From positions 4,216,001 through 4,280,000 of the forward strand of contig NZ_CP012268.1 of NCBI RefSeq assembly GCF_001277195.1: 64,000 nucleotides of DNA, written 5' to 3'. This document shows positions 43,044 through 52,330 of the stretch, one piece after another; the first letter of the stretch is position 1; the number at the start of each line of letters is the position of its first letter. The position numbers and the translations under genes were made by a program. Origin of the DNA: Cronobacter muytjensii ATCC 51329. Its GTDB lineage: Bacteria; Pseudomonadota; Gammaproteobacteria; Enterobacterales; Enterobacteriaceae. The notes beneath the pieces were generated by a model. That model saw only the letters and a list, made by a program, of their open reading frames with translations, searched no databases and had not been told where the DNA came from.

Positions 43044-45476
43044 ATGAAAAGAAAACTCTCCTTGATGTGCGCTGTGGCGGTAGGAATGAGCCTGTTGCCC
43101 GCAGCGTACGGTGCGCCTGAAGCCACAAACGATCCGAACGCGACCGCGGCGCCGACGGTGCCGGTCGTCGCCCCGGCAACCGAAGGCGTTATGACCGCGA
43201 CGCCTGCGCGTACCGAGGCGTTAACGCCCGCCACGCCGCCTGCCGCGGGCACCGAGCCTGCGCCCGCGACGGAAGGCGCGGTGCTCGGGCAGGTCATGCC
43301 GGGCGTGCAGGGTGCCGGAGCGCCGGTGGTGCAGGACGGCGCGCCCGCGCGCGACGTCACGCTGAGTTTCGCGAGCATCGCGCCGCCGCCGGGCAGCATG
43401 GTCCTCAAAGGCACCAGCCCGAACGGCTTTGTTGAGTTCGGGATGCGCAGCGACGAAGTGATTTCGAAAGCCACGCTGAACCTGACCTACACCCCGTCGC
43501 CGTCGCTGGTGCCGGTGCAGTCGCAGCTTAAGGTCTATCTGAACGATGAATTGATGGACGTGCTGCCGGTCACCAAAGAGCAGCTCGGCAAGAAAACCAC
43601 CGCCCAGGTGCCAATCGACCCGCTTTACGTCAGCGATTTCAACCGCGTGCGTCTGGAGTTTGTCGGCCACTACCGCGACGTGTGTGAAAACCAGGCCAGC
43701 AATACGCTGTGGATGGATATCGGGCGCAACAGCGCGCTGAACCTGACGTTCCAGACGCTGCAACTGCAAAATGACCTGTCGCACTTCCCGGTGCCGTTCT
43801 TTGATTCACGTGACAACCGTCCGCTGGAGCTGCCGATGGTGTTCGCCGCCTCGCCGGATCTCGTCACCCAGCAGGCGGCAAGCATTGTCTCCTCCTGGTT
43901 TGGCTCCCGCTCCGGCTGGCGCGGCCAGCGTTTCCCGGTGCTGTATAACGAGCTTCCGACGCGTCACGCCGTGGTGTTCGCCACCAACGACAAACGTCCT
44001 GATTTCCTGCGCGACCTGCCGCCCGCTAAAGGCCCGATGGTGCGCATGATGAGCCACCCGCAAAATCCGTGGGTGAAGCTGCTGGTGATTCAGGGCCGCG
44101 ATGACAAAGACCTGTTGCAGGCCGCCAAAGGCATCGCGCAGGGCAGCCTGCTGTTCCGCGGCGACAGCGTCGAAGTGGGCGAGGTGAAACCGCTGCTGGC
44201 GCGTCAGCCTTACGACGCGCCGAACTGGGTGCGCACCGACCGTCCGGTCACCTTCGGCGAGCTGAAAAGCTATGAAGAGCAGTTGCAGGCGACCGGCCTT
44301 GAGCCGAACCCGATTAACCTGACGCTCAACCTGCCGCCGGATCTCTACCTGCTGCGCAGCAACGGCATTGATATGCGCCTGAGCTACCGCTATTCGGCGC
44401 CCGCCACGCGTGATAACTCGCGGATGGATATCAGCCTGAACAATCAGTTCCTGCAATCCTTCAACCTGCTGCCGAAAGACGATACCAACCGTCTGCTGCT
44501 GCGCCTGCCGCTGCTGCAGGGGTTACTGGACGGCAAGAGCGAAGTGACGCTGCCGACGCTGCGCCTCGGCGCGGCCAACCAGCTGCGCTTTGATTTTGAA
44601 TACACCAACCCGCTGCCGGGCGGCACGCTGGAAAACTGCGTCACTTTCCAGACGGTGCCTAACCGTGTCGTGATAGGCGACGACTCGACGCTCGATTTCT
44701 CAAGCTATCACCACTTTATCGCGATGCCGGATCTGCGCTCCTTTGCAAATTCCGGTTTCCCGTTCAGCCGGATGGCGGATCTCGCCGATACGATTATCGT
44801 GATGCCCAAACAGCCGAACCCGGCGCAACTCACCACGCTGCTGGACACGGCGGGCACTATCGGCGCGCAGACCGGTTTCCCGGCCATTAACCTGACTATT
44901 ACCGACGATGGCAGCCAGATGCAGAGTAAAGACGCTGACATTCTGGTGATCGGCACGCTGCCGGCATCGCTGAAAGATGAAAAACATGTTGATATGCTGG
45001 TGCAGGCCACCGAAAGCTGGGTAAAAACCCCGTCGCGCGACGTGACGCTCGCCGATACCGACGCCCGCGACCGCCAGCCGCTGACGCAGACTGAAGTGCG
45101 CTCTTCCGGGCCGATGGCGGCGGTCGTGGGCTTCCAGTCGCCGTACCATGATCAGCGCAGCGTCGTGGCGCTGCTGGCCGACAGCCCGCGTGGTTATGAA
45201 TTGCTGAACGACGCGCTCAACGACAGCGGCAAACGCGCCGCGATGTACGGCTCGGTCGTTATTGTGCGTGAATCGGGTGTTAACAGCCTGCGCGTGGGCG
45301 ATGTCTATTACGTCGGCCACCTGCCGTGGTTTGAACGCATCTGGTACGCGCTGTCGAACCACCCGATCCTGCTGGCGATTTTCGCGGCCATCAGCGTGGT
45401 GTTGCTGGCCTGGGTGTTGTGGCGTCTGCTGCGTATCCTGAGCCGCCGTCGTCTTGATCCGGGTAATCATGGGTAA
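43044..45476 (+). CDS. bcsB: Cellulose synthase periplasmic subunit BcsB
   Basis: Periplasmic, membrane-anchored partner of BcsA that guides the glucan out. 810 residues: signal peptide to about residue 23 (AYGAPEA), an Ala/Pro/Thr-rich linker (about 24-100) longer than in E. coli (779 aa), carbohydrate-binding domains (ASIAPPPGSMVLKG onward), and a C-terminal anchor helix (LLAIFAAISVVLLAWVLWRLL). The start at 43044 gives a proper signal peptide; an earlier ATG at 43005 lies within bcsA. Ten bases after bcsA. Confidence 0.96.
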   Translation: MKRKLSLMCAVAVGMSLLPAAYGAPEATNDPNATAAPTVPVVAPATEGVMTATPARTEALTPATPPAAGTEPAPATEGAVLGQVMPGVQGAGAPVVQDGAPARDVTLSFASIAPPPGSMVLKGTSPNGFVEFGMRSDEVISKATLNLTYTPSPSLVPVQSQLKVYLNDELMDVLPVTKEQLGKKTTAQVPIDPLYVSDFNRVRLEFVGHYRDVCENQASNTLWMDIGRNSALNLTFQTLQLQNDLSHFPVPFFDSRDNRPLELPMVFAASPDLVTQQAASIVSSWFGSRSGWRGQRFPVLYNELPTRHAVVFATNDKRPDFLRDLPPAKGPMVRMMSHPQNPWVKLLVIQGRDDKDLLQAAKGIAQGSLLFRGDSVEVGEVKPLLARQPYDAPNWVRTDRPVTFGELKSYEEQLQATGLEPNPINLTLNLPPDLYLLRSNGIDMRLSYRYSAPATRDNSRMDISLNNQFLQSFNLLPKDDTNRLLLRLPLLQGLLDGKSEVTLPTLRLGAANQLRFDFEYTNPLPGGTLENCVTFQTVPNRVVIGDDSTLDFSSYHHFIAMPDLRSFANSGFPFSRMADLADTIIVMPKQPNPAQLTTLLDTAGTIGAQTGFPAINLTITDDGSQMQSKDADILVIGTLPASLKDEKHVDMLVQATESWVKTPSRDVTLADTDARDRQPLTQTEVRSSGPMAAVVGFQSPYHDQRSVVALLADSPRGYELLNDALNDSGKRAAMYGSVVIVRESGVNSLRVGDVYYVGHLPWFERIWYALSNHPILLAIFAAISVVLLAWVLWRLLRILSRRRLDPGNHG

Positions 45477-45482
45477 CGTGTT

Positions 45483-46598
45483 ATGAAAAATCTTTGCAGA
45501 TGGCTGGCGGCGGGCGTGTTGCTGGCGACGGTTTCAGCCCATGCCGCCTGTAGCTGGCCCGACTGGGATCGCTTCAAAGGCGGCTATATCAGCGAAGAAG
45601 GGCGCGTGATTGACCCCAGCGATCCGCGCAAAATCACGACGTCTGAAGGGCAGAGCTACGCGCTGTTCTTCGCGCTGGCGGCCAACGACCGCGAGGCGTT
45701 CGACAAAATTCTGCTCTGGACCGAAAACAACCTCGCCGAAGGCTCGCTCAAAAATACGCTGCCGGCCTGGCTGTGGGGCATGAAAGGGCCGGACGAATGG
45801 ACGACGCTCGACACCAACTCCGCTTCGGACGCCGATTTATGGATAGCCTGGAGTTTGCTGGAGGCGGGGCGTCTGTGGAAAGAGCCGCGCTACACCGACA
45901 CCGGCAAAGCGCTTCTCGACCGTATCGCCAAAGAAGAAGTCGTGACCGTGCCGAAGCTTGGCGACATGCTGCTGCCGGGCAAAGTCAGCTTCGCCGAGCC
46001 GACGCTCTGGCGCTTTAACCCGAGTTATCTGCCGCCGCAACTGGCCCGCTATTTCACCCGTTACGGCAAACCCTGGACGACGCTCCGGGAGACCAACCTG
46101 CGTCTGCTGCTGGAAACCGCCCCCGAAGGCTTTTCGCCTGACTGGGTGAGTTATGAGGCTGACAACGGCTGGCTACTCAAGCCCGCGAAGCCGCAAAAGC
46201 CGCTTATCAGCAGTTACGACGCTATCCGTGTTTACCTGTGGGTCGGCATGATGAACCCGGCGGATGAACAGCAGGCACCGCTGCTCAAACGGCTCAGCGC
46301 AATGGAAACCGCGACGCAGAAAGCGGGCCTGCCGCCGGAAAAAGCGCGCGTCATTGACGGTAAAACCCAGGGCAACGGGCCGGTGGGCTTCTCCGCCGCG
46401 CTGCTGCCGTTCCTGCAAAACCGCGATACCCAGGCGTTGCAGCGTCAGCGCGTGGTCGATAACTACCCGCAGCAGGACGCCTATTACAGCTATGTATTAA
46501 CCCTGTTCGGCCAGGGATGGGATCAACACCGTTTTCGCTTCACCGTAGACGGTGAGCTACAACCCGCCTGGGGAGAGTCATGCACAAGTTCGCGTTAA
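45483..46598 (+). CDS. bcsZ: Periplasmic endo-1,4-beta-glucanase BcsZ
   Basis: Glycoside hydrolase family 8 cellulase, 371 residues with a signal peptide (MKNLCRWLAAGVLLATVSAHA). The catalytic acid lies in ISEEGRVIDPSDPRKITTSEGQSYALFFAL and the base region in TTLDTNSASDADLWIAWSL, both GH8 hallmarks. It trims cellulose during export and is required for proper secretion. Starts six bases after bcsB and overlaps bcsC by 19 bases. Confidence 0.96.
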   Translation: MKNLCRWLAAGVLLATVSAHAACSWPDWDRFKGGYISEEGRVIDPSDPRKITTSEGQSYALFFALAANDREAFDKILLWTENNLAEGSLKNTLPAWLWGMKGPDEWTTLDTNSASDADLWIAWSLLEAGRLWKEPRYTDTGKALLDRIAKEEVVTVPKLGDMLLPGKVSFAEPTLWRFNPSYLPPQLARYFTRYGKPWTTLRETNLRLLLETAPEGFSPDWVSYEADNGWLLKPAKPQKPLISSYDAIRVYLWVGMMNPADEQQAPLLKRLSAMETATQKAGLPPEKARVIDGKTQGNGPVGFSAALLPFLQNRDTQALQRQRVVDNYPQQDAYYSYVLTLFGQGWDQHRFRFTVDGELQPAWGESCTSSR

Positions 46599-49500
46599 GT
46601 ATCACCGCGCTGACGCTCGGCGTCGCCCTCTCAGGGCAGGCGCAGGCGCAGCCGGACGCCAGGCAGCAGTTGCTCGAACAGGTGCGCCTTGGCGAATCCG
46701 CCAAACGTGACGATCTGGTGCGCCAGTCGCTCTACCGGCTGGAGCTGATAAGCCCGGACGACCCGGACGTGATCGCGGCGCGGATGCGTTATCTGCTGCG
46801 CCAGGGCGATAACACAGGCGCGCAGCAGCAGTTTGCGCGACTGGGCAAACTCGCGCCGCAATCGTCGGCATATCAACAGGCGCGCATCACCCTGGCGCTG
46901 GCCTCGCCGGAGGGGCGTCAACAGTTACAACAGGCGCGTCTGCTCGGCACCACCGGGCATACCCAGGAGGCGCTCGCGGCGTATCAAAAACTGTTTAACG
47001 GCGCGCCGCCGGACGGCGATCTGGCCGTTGAATACTGGACGCTGGTGGCGAAAGACCCGGCGCGTCGCGACGAGGCGATCCGCCAGATGCAGGCGCTGAA
47101 CGCCCGCGCGCCGGGCAACGATCAGCTGCGTACCCAACTTGCGCTACAGCTCTTTTCCGCCAACCGCCAGCAGGAAGGCTTTAGCATTCTGGAGCAGATG
47201 GCGAAATCGGGCGGCGGACGCGAAACGGCGGCGGATCTCTGGTATCAGCAGATTCAGGGCATGCCCGCGAGCGATGCCAGCGTCGCCGCGCTGGAGCGCT
47301 TCTTACAGGTATTCAGCAGCGGTGAAACGGCGGATAAAGCCAAAGGGCTGCTGGCGGAGCAGCAAAGCAAGCTCGCCGACCCGGCCTATCGCGCCAGAAT
47401 GCAGGGCATCGCCAAAGTGGAAGAGGGACAGGGCGCCAGCGCGGTGGCGGATCTGAGCCGCGCGGTCACCGCGAACCCGAACGACAGCGAGGCGCTTGGC
47501 GCGCTCGCGCAGGCTTATTCCCAACAGGGCAACCGCGCGCGCGCTGTGCCGCTGCTGGAGCAGGCGCTGAAACAGGACCCGAACAGCCCCAACAGCGGCC
47601 GCTGGCAGAGCCTGTTGCAGGTCAACCGCTACTGGCTGTTGATAGAGCAAGGCGACGCGGCGCTGAAAGCCAATAATCTGGCGCAGGCGCAGCAGAAATA
47701 TCAGCAGGCCGCAACGGTGGACAATACCGACAGTTACGCGGTGCTGGGGCTGGGCGACGTAGCGGTGGCGCGCAAAGACGATGCGCAGGCCGAGCGCTAT
47801 TACCAGAAGGCGCTGCGCATGGATAACGCCAACAGCAACGCGGTACGCGGACTGGCGAATCTTTACCGCCGCCAGTCGCCAGAGCGGGCAGATGCCTTTA
47901 TCGCCACGCTCTCGGCCAGCCAGCGGCAAAGCATTGAAGATATTGAGCGCAGCCTCGCCAACGATCGCCTCGATCAGCAGGCCAGCGCGCTGGAAAGCCA
48001 GGGGCGTTTCGCTGAGGCCGCCGCGCTACAGCGCCAGCGCCTGGCGCTCGACCCGGAAAGCGTCTGGATAACCTACCGGCTGGCAAGCGATCTGGCCGCC
48101 GCCGGACAACGCCGCGATGCCGATATTCTGCTGGGGCAACTGGCCCAGCGCAGGCCGACCGACCCTGAGCAGGTCTACGCATACGGACTCTATCTTTCCG
48201 GCAGCGATCGCGAGCGCGCCGCGCTCACGCATCTCAACACGCTGCCGCGCGATAAATGGACGCCGAATATTCTCGAACTGGCGCAGCGGTTGCAAACCAA
48301 TGAACTCATGGCGACCGCTAATCGCCTGCGTGACAGCGGTCAGGAGGCGCAGGCCATTGCGCTGTTGCGCCAGCAGCCCGCCTCTGACCGTATCGATTTA
48401 ACGCTCGCCGACTGGGCGCAGCAGCGCGGCGATAACGCGGCGGCGCGCGCGCAATACCAGACGGTGCTGACGCGCACGCCGGGCAGCGAAGAGGCGCAGC
48501 TCGGGCTTGCCGAAACGCTGATTGCCGAAGGCGATAATGCGGCCGCGCGCGAACAGCTCGCCGCGCTGGCGACGCCTGCTGCAAACGGCGAACCGCGCTC
48601 GCCTGGCACGCTGCGACGCCTCGCCAACGCTCAGGCGGCGCTTGGCGACACGCAGCGCGCGCAACAGGCTTTCGCCGTGCTTGCCGCTACCGCCAGAACG
48701 CAGCCGCCGTCGCAGGAAACCGCGCTGGTGCTGCGTGACGCCGCGCGCTTCCAGCGCCAGAACAGTCAGCCGCAGCAGGCGTTGCAGACGTATCGCGACG
48801 CGATGGTGGCCTCGGGCATCACCCCGACGCGACCTGCCGATAACGACGCCTTCACGCGTCTCACCCGCAATGACGCCAGCGATGACTGGCTGAAGCGCAG
48901 CGTGCGCGGCGATGCGGCGGAGTTGTATCGTCAGCAGGATTTAAACGTGACGCTCCAGCATGACTACTGGGGCTCCAGCGGTACGCCGGGGTATTCGGAT
49001 CTGAAAGCGAACACCACTATGTTGCAGGTGGACGCGCCGCTGCGCGACGGGCGGATGTTCCTGCGCACCGACGCGGTGAATATGAATCCGGGCAGCTTCA
49101 GCGGTGACAGCTACAGCGAAACCTGGGGCACCTGCGCCGAAACGCCTTGCTCAGGCAACGCGAAACAGCGCGCCTCCGGCGTGAGCGTGGCGGCAGGCTG
49201 GCAGAATGAGACCTGGGATGTGGATCTCGGCACCACGCCAATCGGGTTTAACGTGGTCGATGTGGTGGGCGGCGTCAGCTACAGCAGCGATCTCGGCCCG
49301 ATTGGCTATACCGTTAACGCCCATCGCCGACCGATTTCCAGCTCCATGCTGGCTTTCGGCGGACAGCGTGACGCGCCGTCCAACACCGGCACCACCTGGG
49401 GCGGCGTGCGCGCGACGGGCGGCGGGGCGAGCATCAGCTACGATCGCGGCGAGGCGCATGGCGTCTGGGCCAGCCTCAACGCCGATCAGCTCACCGGTAA

Positions 49501-50083
49501 AAACGTCGCTGATAACTGGCGTGTCCGCTGGATGAGCGGCTATTACTACAAGCTGATTAACGAAAATAATCAGCGCCTCACCATTGGGCTCAACAACATG
49601 GTGTGGCACTATGAGAAAGATTTGAGCGGTTACTCTTTAGGCCAGGGCGGTTACTACAGCCCGCAGGAGTACGTCTCGTTCGCGGTGCCGGTGGCGTGGC
49701 GAATGCGAACCGAAAACTGGTCCTGGGAGCTTGGCGCTTCAGGTTCATGGTCGCATACGCGCACCAAAGACCAGCGCCGTTACCCGCTGTCGGGCCTGAT
49801 CCCGACGCCGGTCATCAACCCGGCTAATCCGGCGTTGAACCGTTACGCCGATAAAGATGCGCAGGAAGAGGGCGACAGCAGCGCTGGCTGGGGGTATACG
49901 GCCAACGCGCTGATTGAACGGCGCATCACCGCAAACTGGTCGGTCGGCGCGGCGGTGAACATTCAGCAGGCGAAGGATTACACGCCGAGCAATTTCTCGC
50001 TGTTTATCCGCTACTCGCAGGCTGGCTGGCAGGGAGACATGGATATGCCGCCGCGGACGCTGACGCCATACGCCGACAGGTAA
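46580..50083 (+). CDS. bcsC: Cellulose export outer-membrane channel BcsC
   Basis: Outer-membrane porin with a long periplasmic TPR scaffold that exports cellulose. 1167 residues: signal peptide (to QAQAQ), about 19 TPR-like repeats up to about residue 780 (e.g. AVLGLGDVAVARKDDAQAERYYQKAL), then the 16-strand barrel starting near LYRQQDLNVTLQHDYWGSSG and ending SQAGWQGDMDMPPRTLTPYADR. Slightly longer than E. coli BcsC (1157). GGAGAG lies five bases before the ATG at 46580. Confidence 0.96.
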   Translation: MHKFALSITALTLGVALSGQAQAQPDARQQLLEQVRLGESAKRDDLVRQSLYRLELISPDDPDVIAARMRYLLRQGDNTGAQQQFARLGKLAPQSSAYQQARITLALASPEGRQQLQQARLLGTTGHTQEALAAYQKLFNGAPPDGDLAVEYWTLVAKDPARRDEAIRQMQALNARAPGNDQLRTQLALQLFSANRQQEGFSILEQMAKSGGGRETAADLWYQQIQGMPASDASVAALERFLQVFSSGETADKAKGLLAEQQSKLADPAYRARMQGIAKVEEGQGASAVADLSRAVTANPNDSEALGALAQAYSQQGNRARAVPLLEQALKQDPNSPNSGRWQSLLQVNRYWLLIEQGDAALKANNLAQAQQKYQQAATVDNTDSYAVLGLGDVAVARKDDAQAERYYQKALRMDNANSNAVRGLANLYRRQSPERADAFIATLSASQRQSIEDIERSLANDRLDQQASALESQGRFAEAAALQRQRLALDPESVWITYRLASDLAAAGQRRDADILLGQLAQRRPTDPEQVYAYGLYLSGSDRERAALTHLNTLPRDKWTPNILELAQRLQTNELMATANRLRDSGQEAQAIALLRQQPASDRIDLTLADWAQQRGDNAAARAQYQTVLTRTPGSEEAQLGLAETLIAEGDNAAAREQLAALATPAANGEPRSPGTLRRLANAQAALGDTQRAQQAFAVLAATARTQPPSQETALVLRDAARFQRQNSQPQQALQTYRDAMVASGITPTRPADNDAFTRLTRNDASDDWLKRSVRGDAAELYRQQDLNVTLQHDYWGSSGTPGYSDLKANTTMLQVDAPLRDGRMFLRTDAVNMNPGSFSGDSYSETWGTCAETPCSGNAKQRASGVSVAAGWQNETWDVDLGTTPIGFNVVDVVGGVSYSSDLGPIGYTVNAHRRPISSSMLAFGGQRDAPSNTGTTWGGVRATGGGASISYDRGEAHGVWASLNADQLTGKNVADNWRVRWMSGYYYKLINENNQRLTIGLNNMVWHYEKDLSGYSLGQGGYYSPQEYVSFAVPVAWRMRTENWSWELGASGSWSHTRTKDQRRYPLSGLIPTPVINPANPALNRYADKDAQEEGDSSAGWGYTANALIERRITANWSVGAAVNIQQAKDYTPSNFSLFIRYSQAGWQGDMDMPPRTLTPYADR

Positions 50084-50147
50084 CGAGAATAATGCCCGTT
50101 CGGCCCGGCCGCGCGGTTAAATTCCACAACAATGCAGTATACTTCCG

Positions 50148-50182
50148 CCCGCAATGATAATTATGAGTGATTATCATGCGGG
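50148..50182. promoter_or_regulatory. Large palindrome in the hmsP leader, Fur-like half-sites
   Basis: CCCGC-a-ATGATAAT (50148-50162), eight-base centre TATGAGTG-like, then ATTATCAT-GCGGG (50170-50182): arms of 13 bases with one bulged A. The arms ATGATAAT/ATTATCAT equal Fur-box halves, but the spacing is too wide for a standard Fur site. A TATACT -10 like sequence at 50138-50143 would place the dyad at the transcript start, so it could be an operator or an RNA hairpin. Confidence 0.4.
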
Positions 50183-50206
50183 CAGTGGCATCAGTGGAGA
50201 ATCAAG

Positions 50207-52150
50207 TTGCGAGTCAGTCGTTCCTTAACGATTAAACAAATGGCGATGGTTTCGGCCGTTTCCGTCTTTTTTCTTTTTATTTTCAGCGTCGTTTTGCTGT
50301 TTCATTTTGTGCAATCGCACCGTTACCACACCGCCATGCAGATGGAGAGCATCGCCCGCTCAGTGCGCCAGCCGCTCTCCGCCGCGATCCTGAAGGCTAA
50401 CATTCCGGAAGCGGAGTCTATCCTTCGCGACATCAAACCCGCTGGCGTGATAAGCCGCGCTGACGTGGTGTTGCCCAATCAGTTCCAGGCGTTGCGCATG
50501 CGCTTTACGCCCGAACGGCCCATTCCGGTGACGCTGGCGCGCGTTTTCGAGCTGCCGGTGCAGATAACCCTGCCGCTCTATTCGCTGGAGCGGCCCGCCA
50601 ACCCGCAGCCGCTGGCGTATCTGGTGCTTCAGGCCGACTCCTGGCGCATGTATCGCTTCATTATCAACGCTATTTCGACGCTGCTGACGACGTTCCTGCT
50701 GCTGGCGCTGATCCTCTCTGTGGCAATCACCTGGTGCATTAACCGGTTGATCCTCCACCCGCTGCGGGATATCACCCGTACGCTGAATGAGCTTGACGCG
50801 CATGAGCTGGCGCATCATCAGCTCACCATTCCGCGCCTGCATCAGGATGACGAAATCGGCATGCTGGTGCGCAGCTACAACCGCAACCAGCAGGCGCTGG
50901 CGCGTCAGTTTGACGAGGCGCGCTCCAGCGCCACGCGTTTTGCGCAAACAGGCCTGCCGAACCAGGCGCTGCTGATGGCGCTGCTGGAACAAGCCGTAGC
51001 GAGCGGCGGCGCGACGGCGCTGCTGTATGTGGCCTGCGAGCCGCTGCGTGAAGCCGGGGCGCTGGCGTTGGCGCGCGTGGAAAAGCTGCGCTCGGTACTG
51101 ACGCCGCGCATGGTGCTAGCGCAAATTAGCCAGGACGATTTCGCGATTATCGCCCACGGCGTGAAGACGCCGGAGCACGCGGTCACGCTGACGCAACAGC
51201 TGCTGGCCGCGCTTCACGAGCCGCTGGAGCCGCATTCCGCTGTTCACGCCGCCGCAGCCAGCATCGGCGTGGCGATGTTTGATGGCCGCCAGAACGCCTC
51301 GACGCTCTATCAGAGTGCGGTATCCGCAGCGCTCGACGCGCGGCGCAAGGGCGTGAATCAGGTGGCGTTTTTCGGCGAAAAATCAGCGAACGCGCAGGAA
51401 CACGCCATGCAAAACGCGCTGTCGCGCCGCCAGTACGCGGTCTGGCTACAGCCACAGGTGGATATGCGCACCGGCGAGATTGTCGGCGCGGAGGCGCTGC
51501 TGCGCGAACGCCAGCCGGACGGCGACTGGACGCTGCCCGCCGGGCTTATTGAGAATATTGAATCAAGCGGGCTTATCGTCACCGTCGGCGACTGGGTGCT
51601 GGAAGAGGCGTGTCAGCTGCTGGCGCGCTGGCAGGCGCACGGCATCATGCTGCCGCTGTCGGTGAATGTGTCGTCGCTGCAACTGTTAAACCGCGATCTG
51701 GTGCAGACCATGCTGCAACGGCTGGCACGTTACGCCATTGCGCCTGGCACGCTGACGCTTGAGATGACGGAAAGCCAGCGCATCACGGATACCGGCGCGG
51801 CCATCGCCATGCTGCGCCCGTTGCGTGAGGCGGGCGTGCGCATCGCGCTTGATGATTTCGGCATGGGATATGCAAGCTTAAGTCAGCTACAGCAGATGAA
51901 AGCGCTGCCGGTCGACAGCCTGAAAATCGACAAAAGCTTTATTGATAATCTGCCGGATGATGACAGCGTGGTATCGGCAATCATCAATATGGCGAAAAAC
52001 CTTAACCTCGATCTGGTGGCGGAAGGCATACAGAACGAGGCGCAGCGCGACTGGCTCCTGAGCGCGGGCGTAACGGTGGGCCAGGGCTTTCTGTTCGGCA
52101 AAGCGGCAACGCCGGCGGCATTTGAAGACGCCTGGCTGTCAAAACCCTAA
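50207..52150 (+). CDS. hmsP: GGDEF/EAL-domain c-di-GMP regulator HmsP (YhjK, PdeK)
   Basis: Inner-membrane protein of 647 residues: helix at about 12-34, periplasmic sensor segment, second helix at about 150-175, HAMP-like region, degenerate GGDEF domain (LAQISQDDFAII where GGDEF should stand), and EAL domain with GAEALLRE, LDDFGMGYASL and KIDKSFID, all catalytic acidic residues in place. It should therefore degrade c-di-GMP and not make it. In Yersinia and Klebsiella relatives it limits biofilm. It starts with TTG at 50207 (MRVSRSLTIKQMAMV as in E. coli), GGAGA eight bases upstream. Directly downstream of the cellulose operon. Confidence 0.92.
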   Translation: MRVSRSLTIKQMAMVSAVSVFFLFIFSVVLLFHFVQSHRYHTAMQMESIARSVRQPLSAAILKANIPEAESILRDIKPAGVISRADVVLPNQFQALRMRFTPERPIPVTLARVFELPVQITLPLYSLERPANPQPLAYLVLQADSWRMYRFIINAISTLLTTFLLLALILSVAITWCINRLILHPLRDITRTLNELDAHELAHHQLTIPRLHQDDEIGMLVRSYNRNQQALARQFDEARSSATRFAQTGLPNQALLMALLEQAVASGGATALLYVACEPLREAGALALARVEKLRSVLTPRMVLAQISQDDFAIIAHGVKTPEHAVTLTQQLLAALHEPLEPHSAVHAAAASIGVAMFDGRQNASTLYQSAVSAALDARRKGVNQVAFFGEKSANAQEHAMQNALSRRQYAVWLQPQVDMRTGEIVGAEALLRERQPDGDWTLPAGLIENIESSGLIVTVGDWVLEEACQLLARWQAHGIMLPLSVNVSSLQLLNRDLVQTMLQRLARYAIAPGTLTLEMTESQRITDTGAAIAMLRPLREAGVRIALDDFGMGYASLSQLQQMKALPVDSLKIDKSFIDNLPDDDSVVSAIINMAKNLNLDLVAEGIQNEAQRDWLLSAGVTVGQGFLFGKAATPAAFEDAWLSKP

Positions 52151-52330
52151 AACCGCTGCAAAGGGTGTAAAACCGTTCAGGCTGACGCGTTTCAGCTCAT
52201 AAAATTTAACATTTATGTTTCCAAAATGATGCTTCGATATATCTGACATGTTTTACGGGTGTTACTTTTAGCGCTACAGGCGGGATTTTCACACACAATT
52301 CCTGTGGTTATTACCTTCAAGGACACCCCT

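Noticed and set aside
50151..50177. Standard Fur box upstream of hmsP
   Set aside because: Outer half-sites fit, but the central spacing and core do not match the 19-bp Fur consensus; kept only as an unexplained palindrome.
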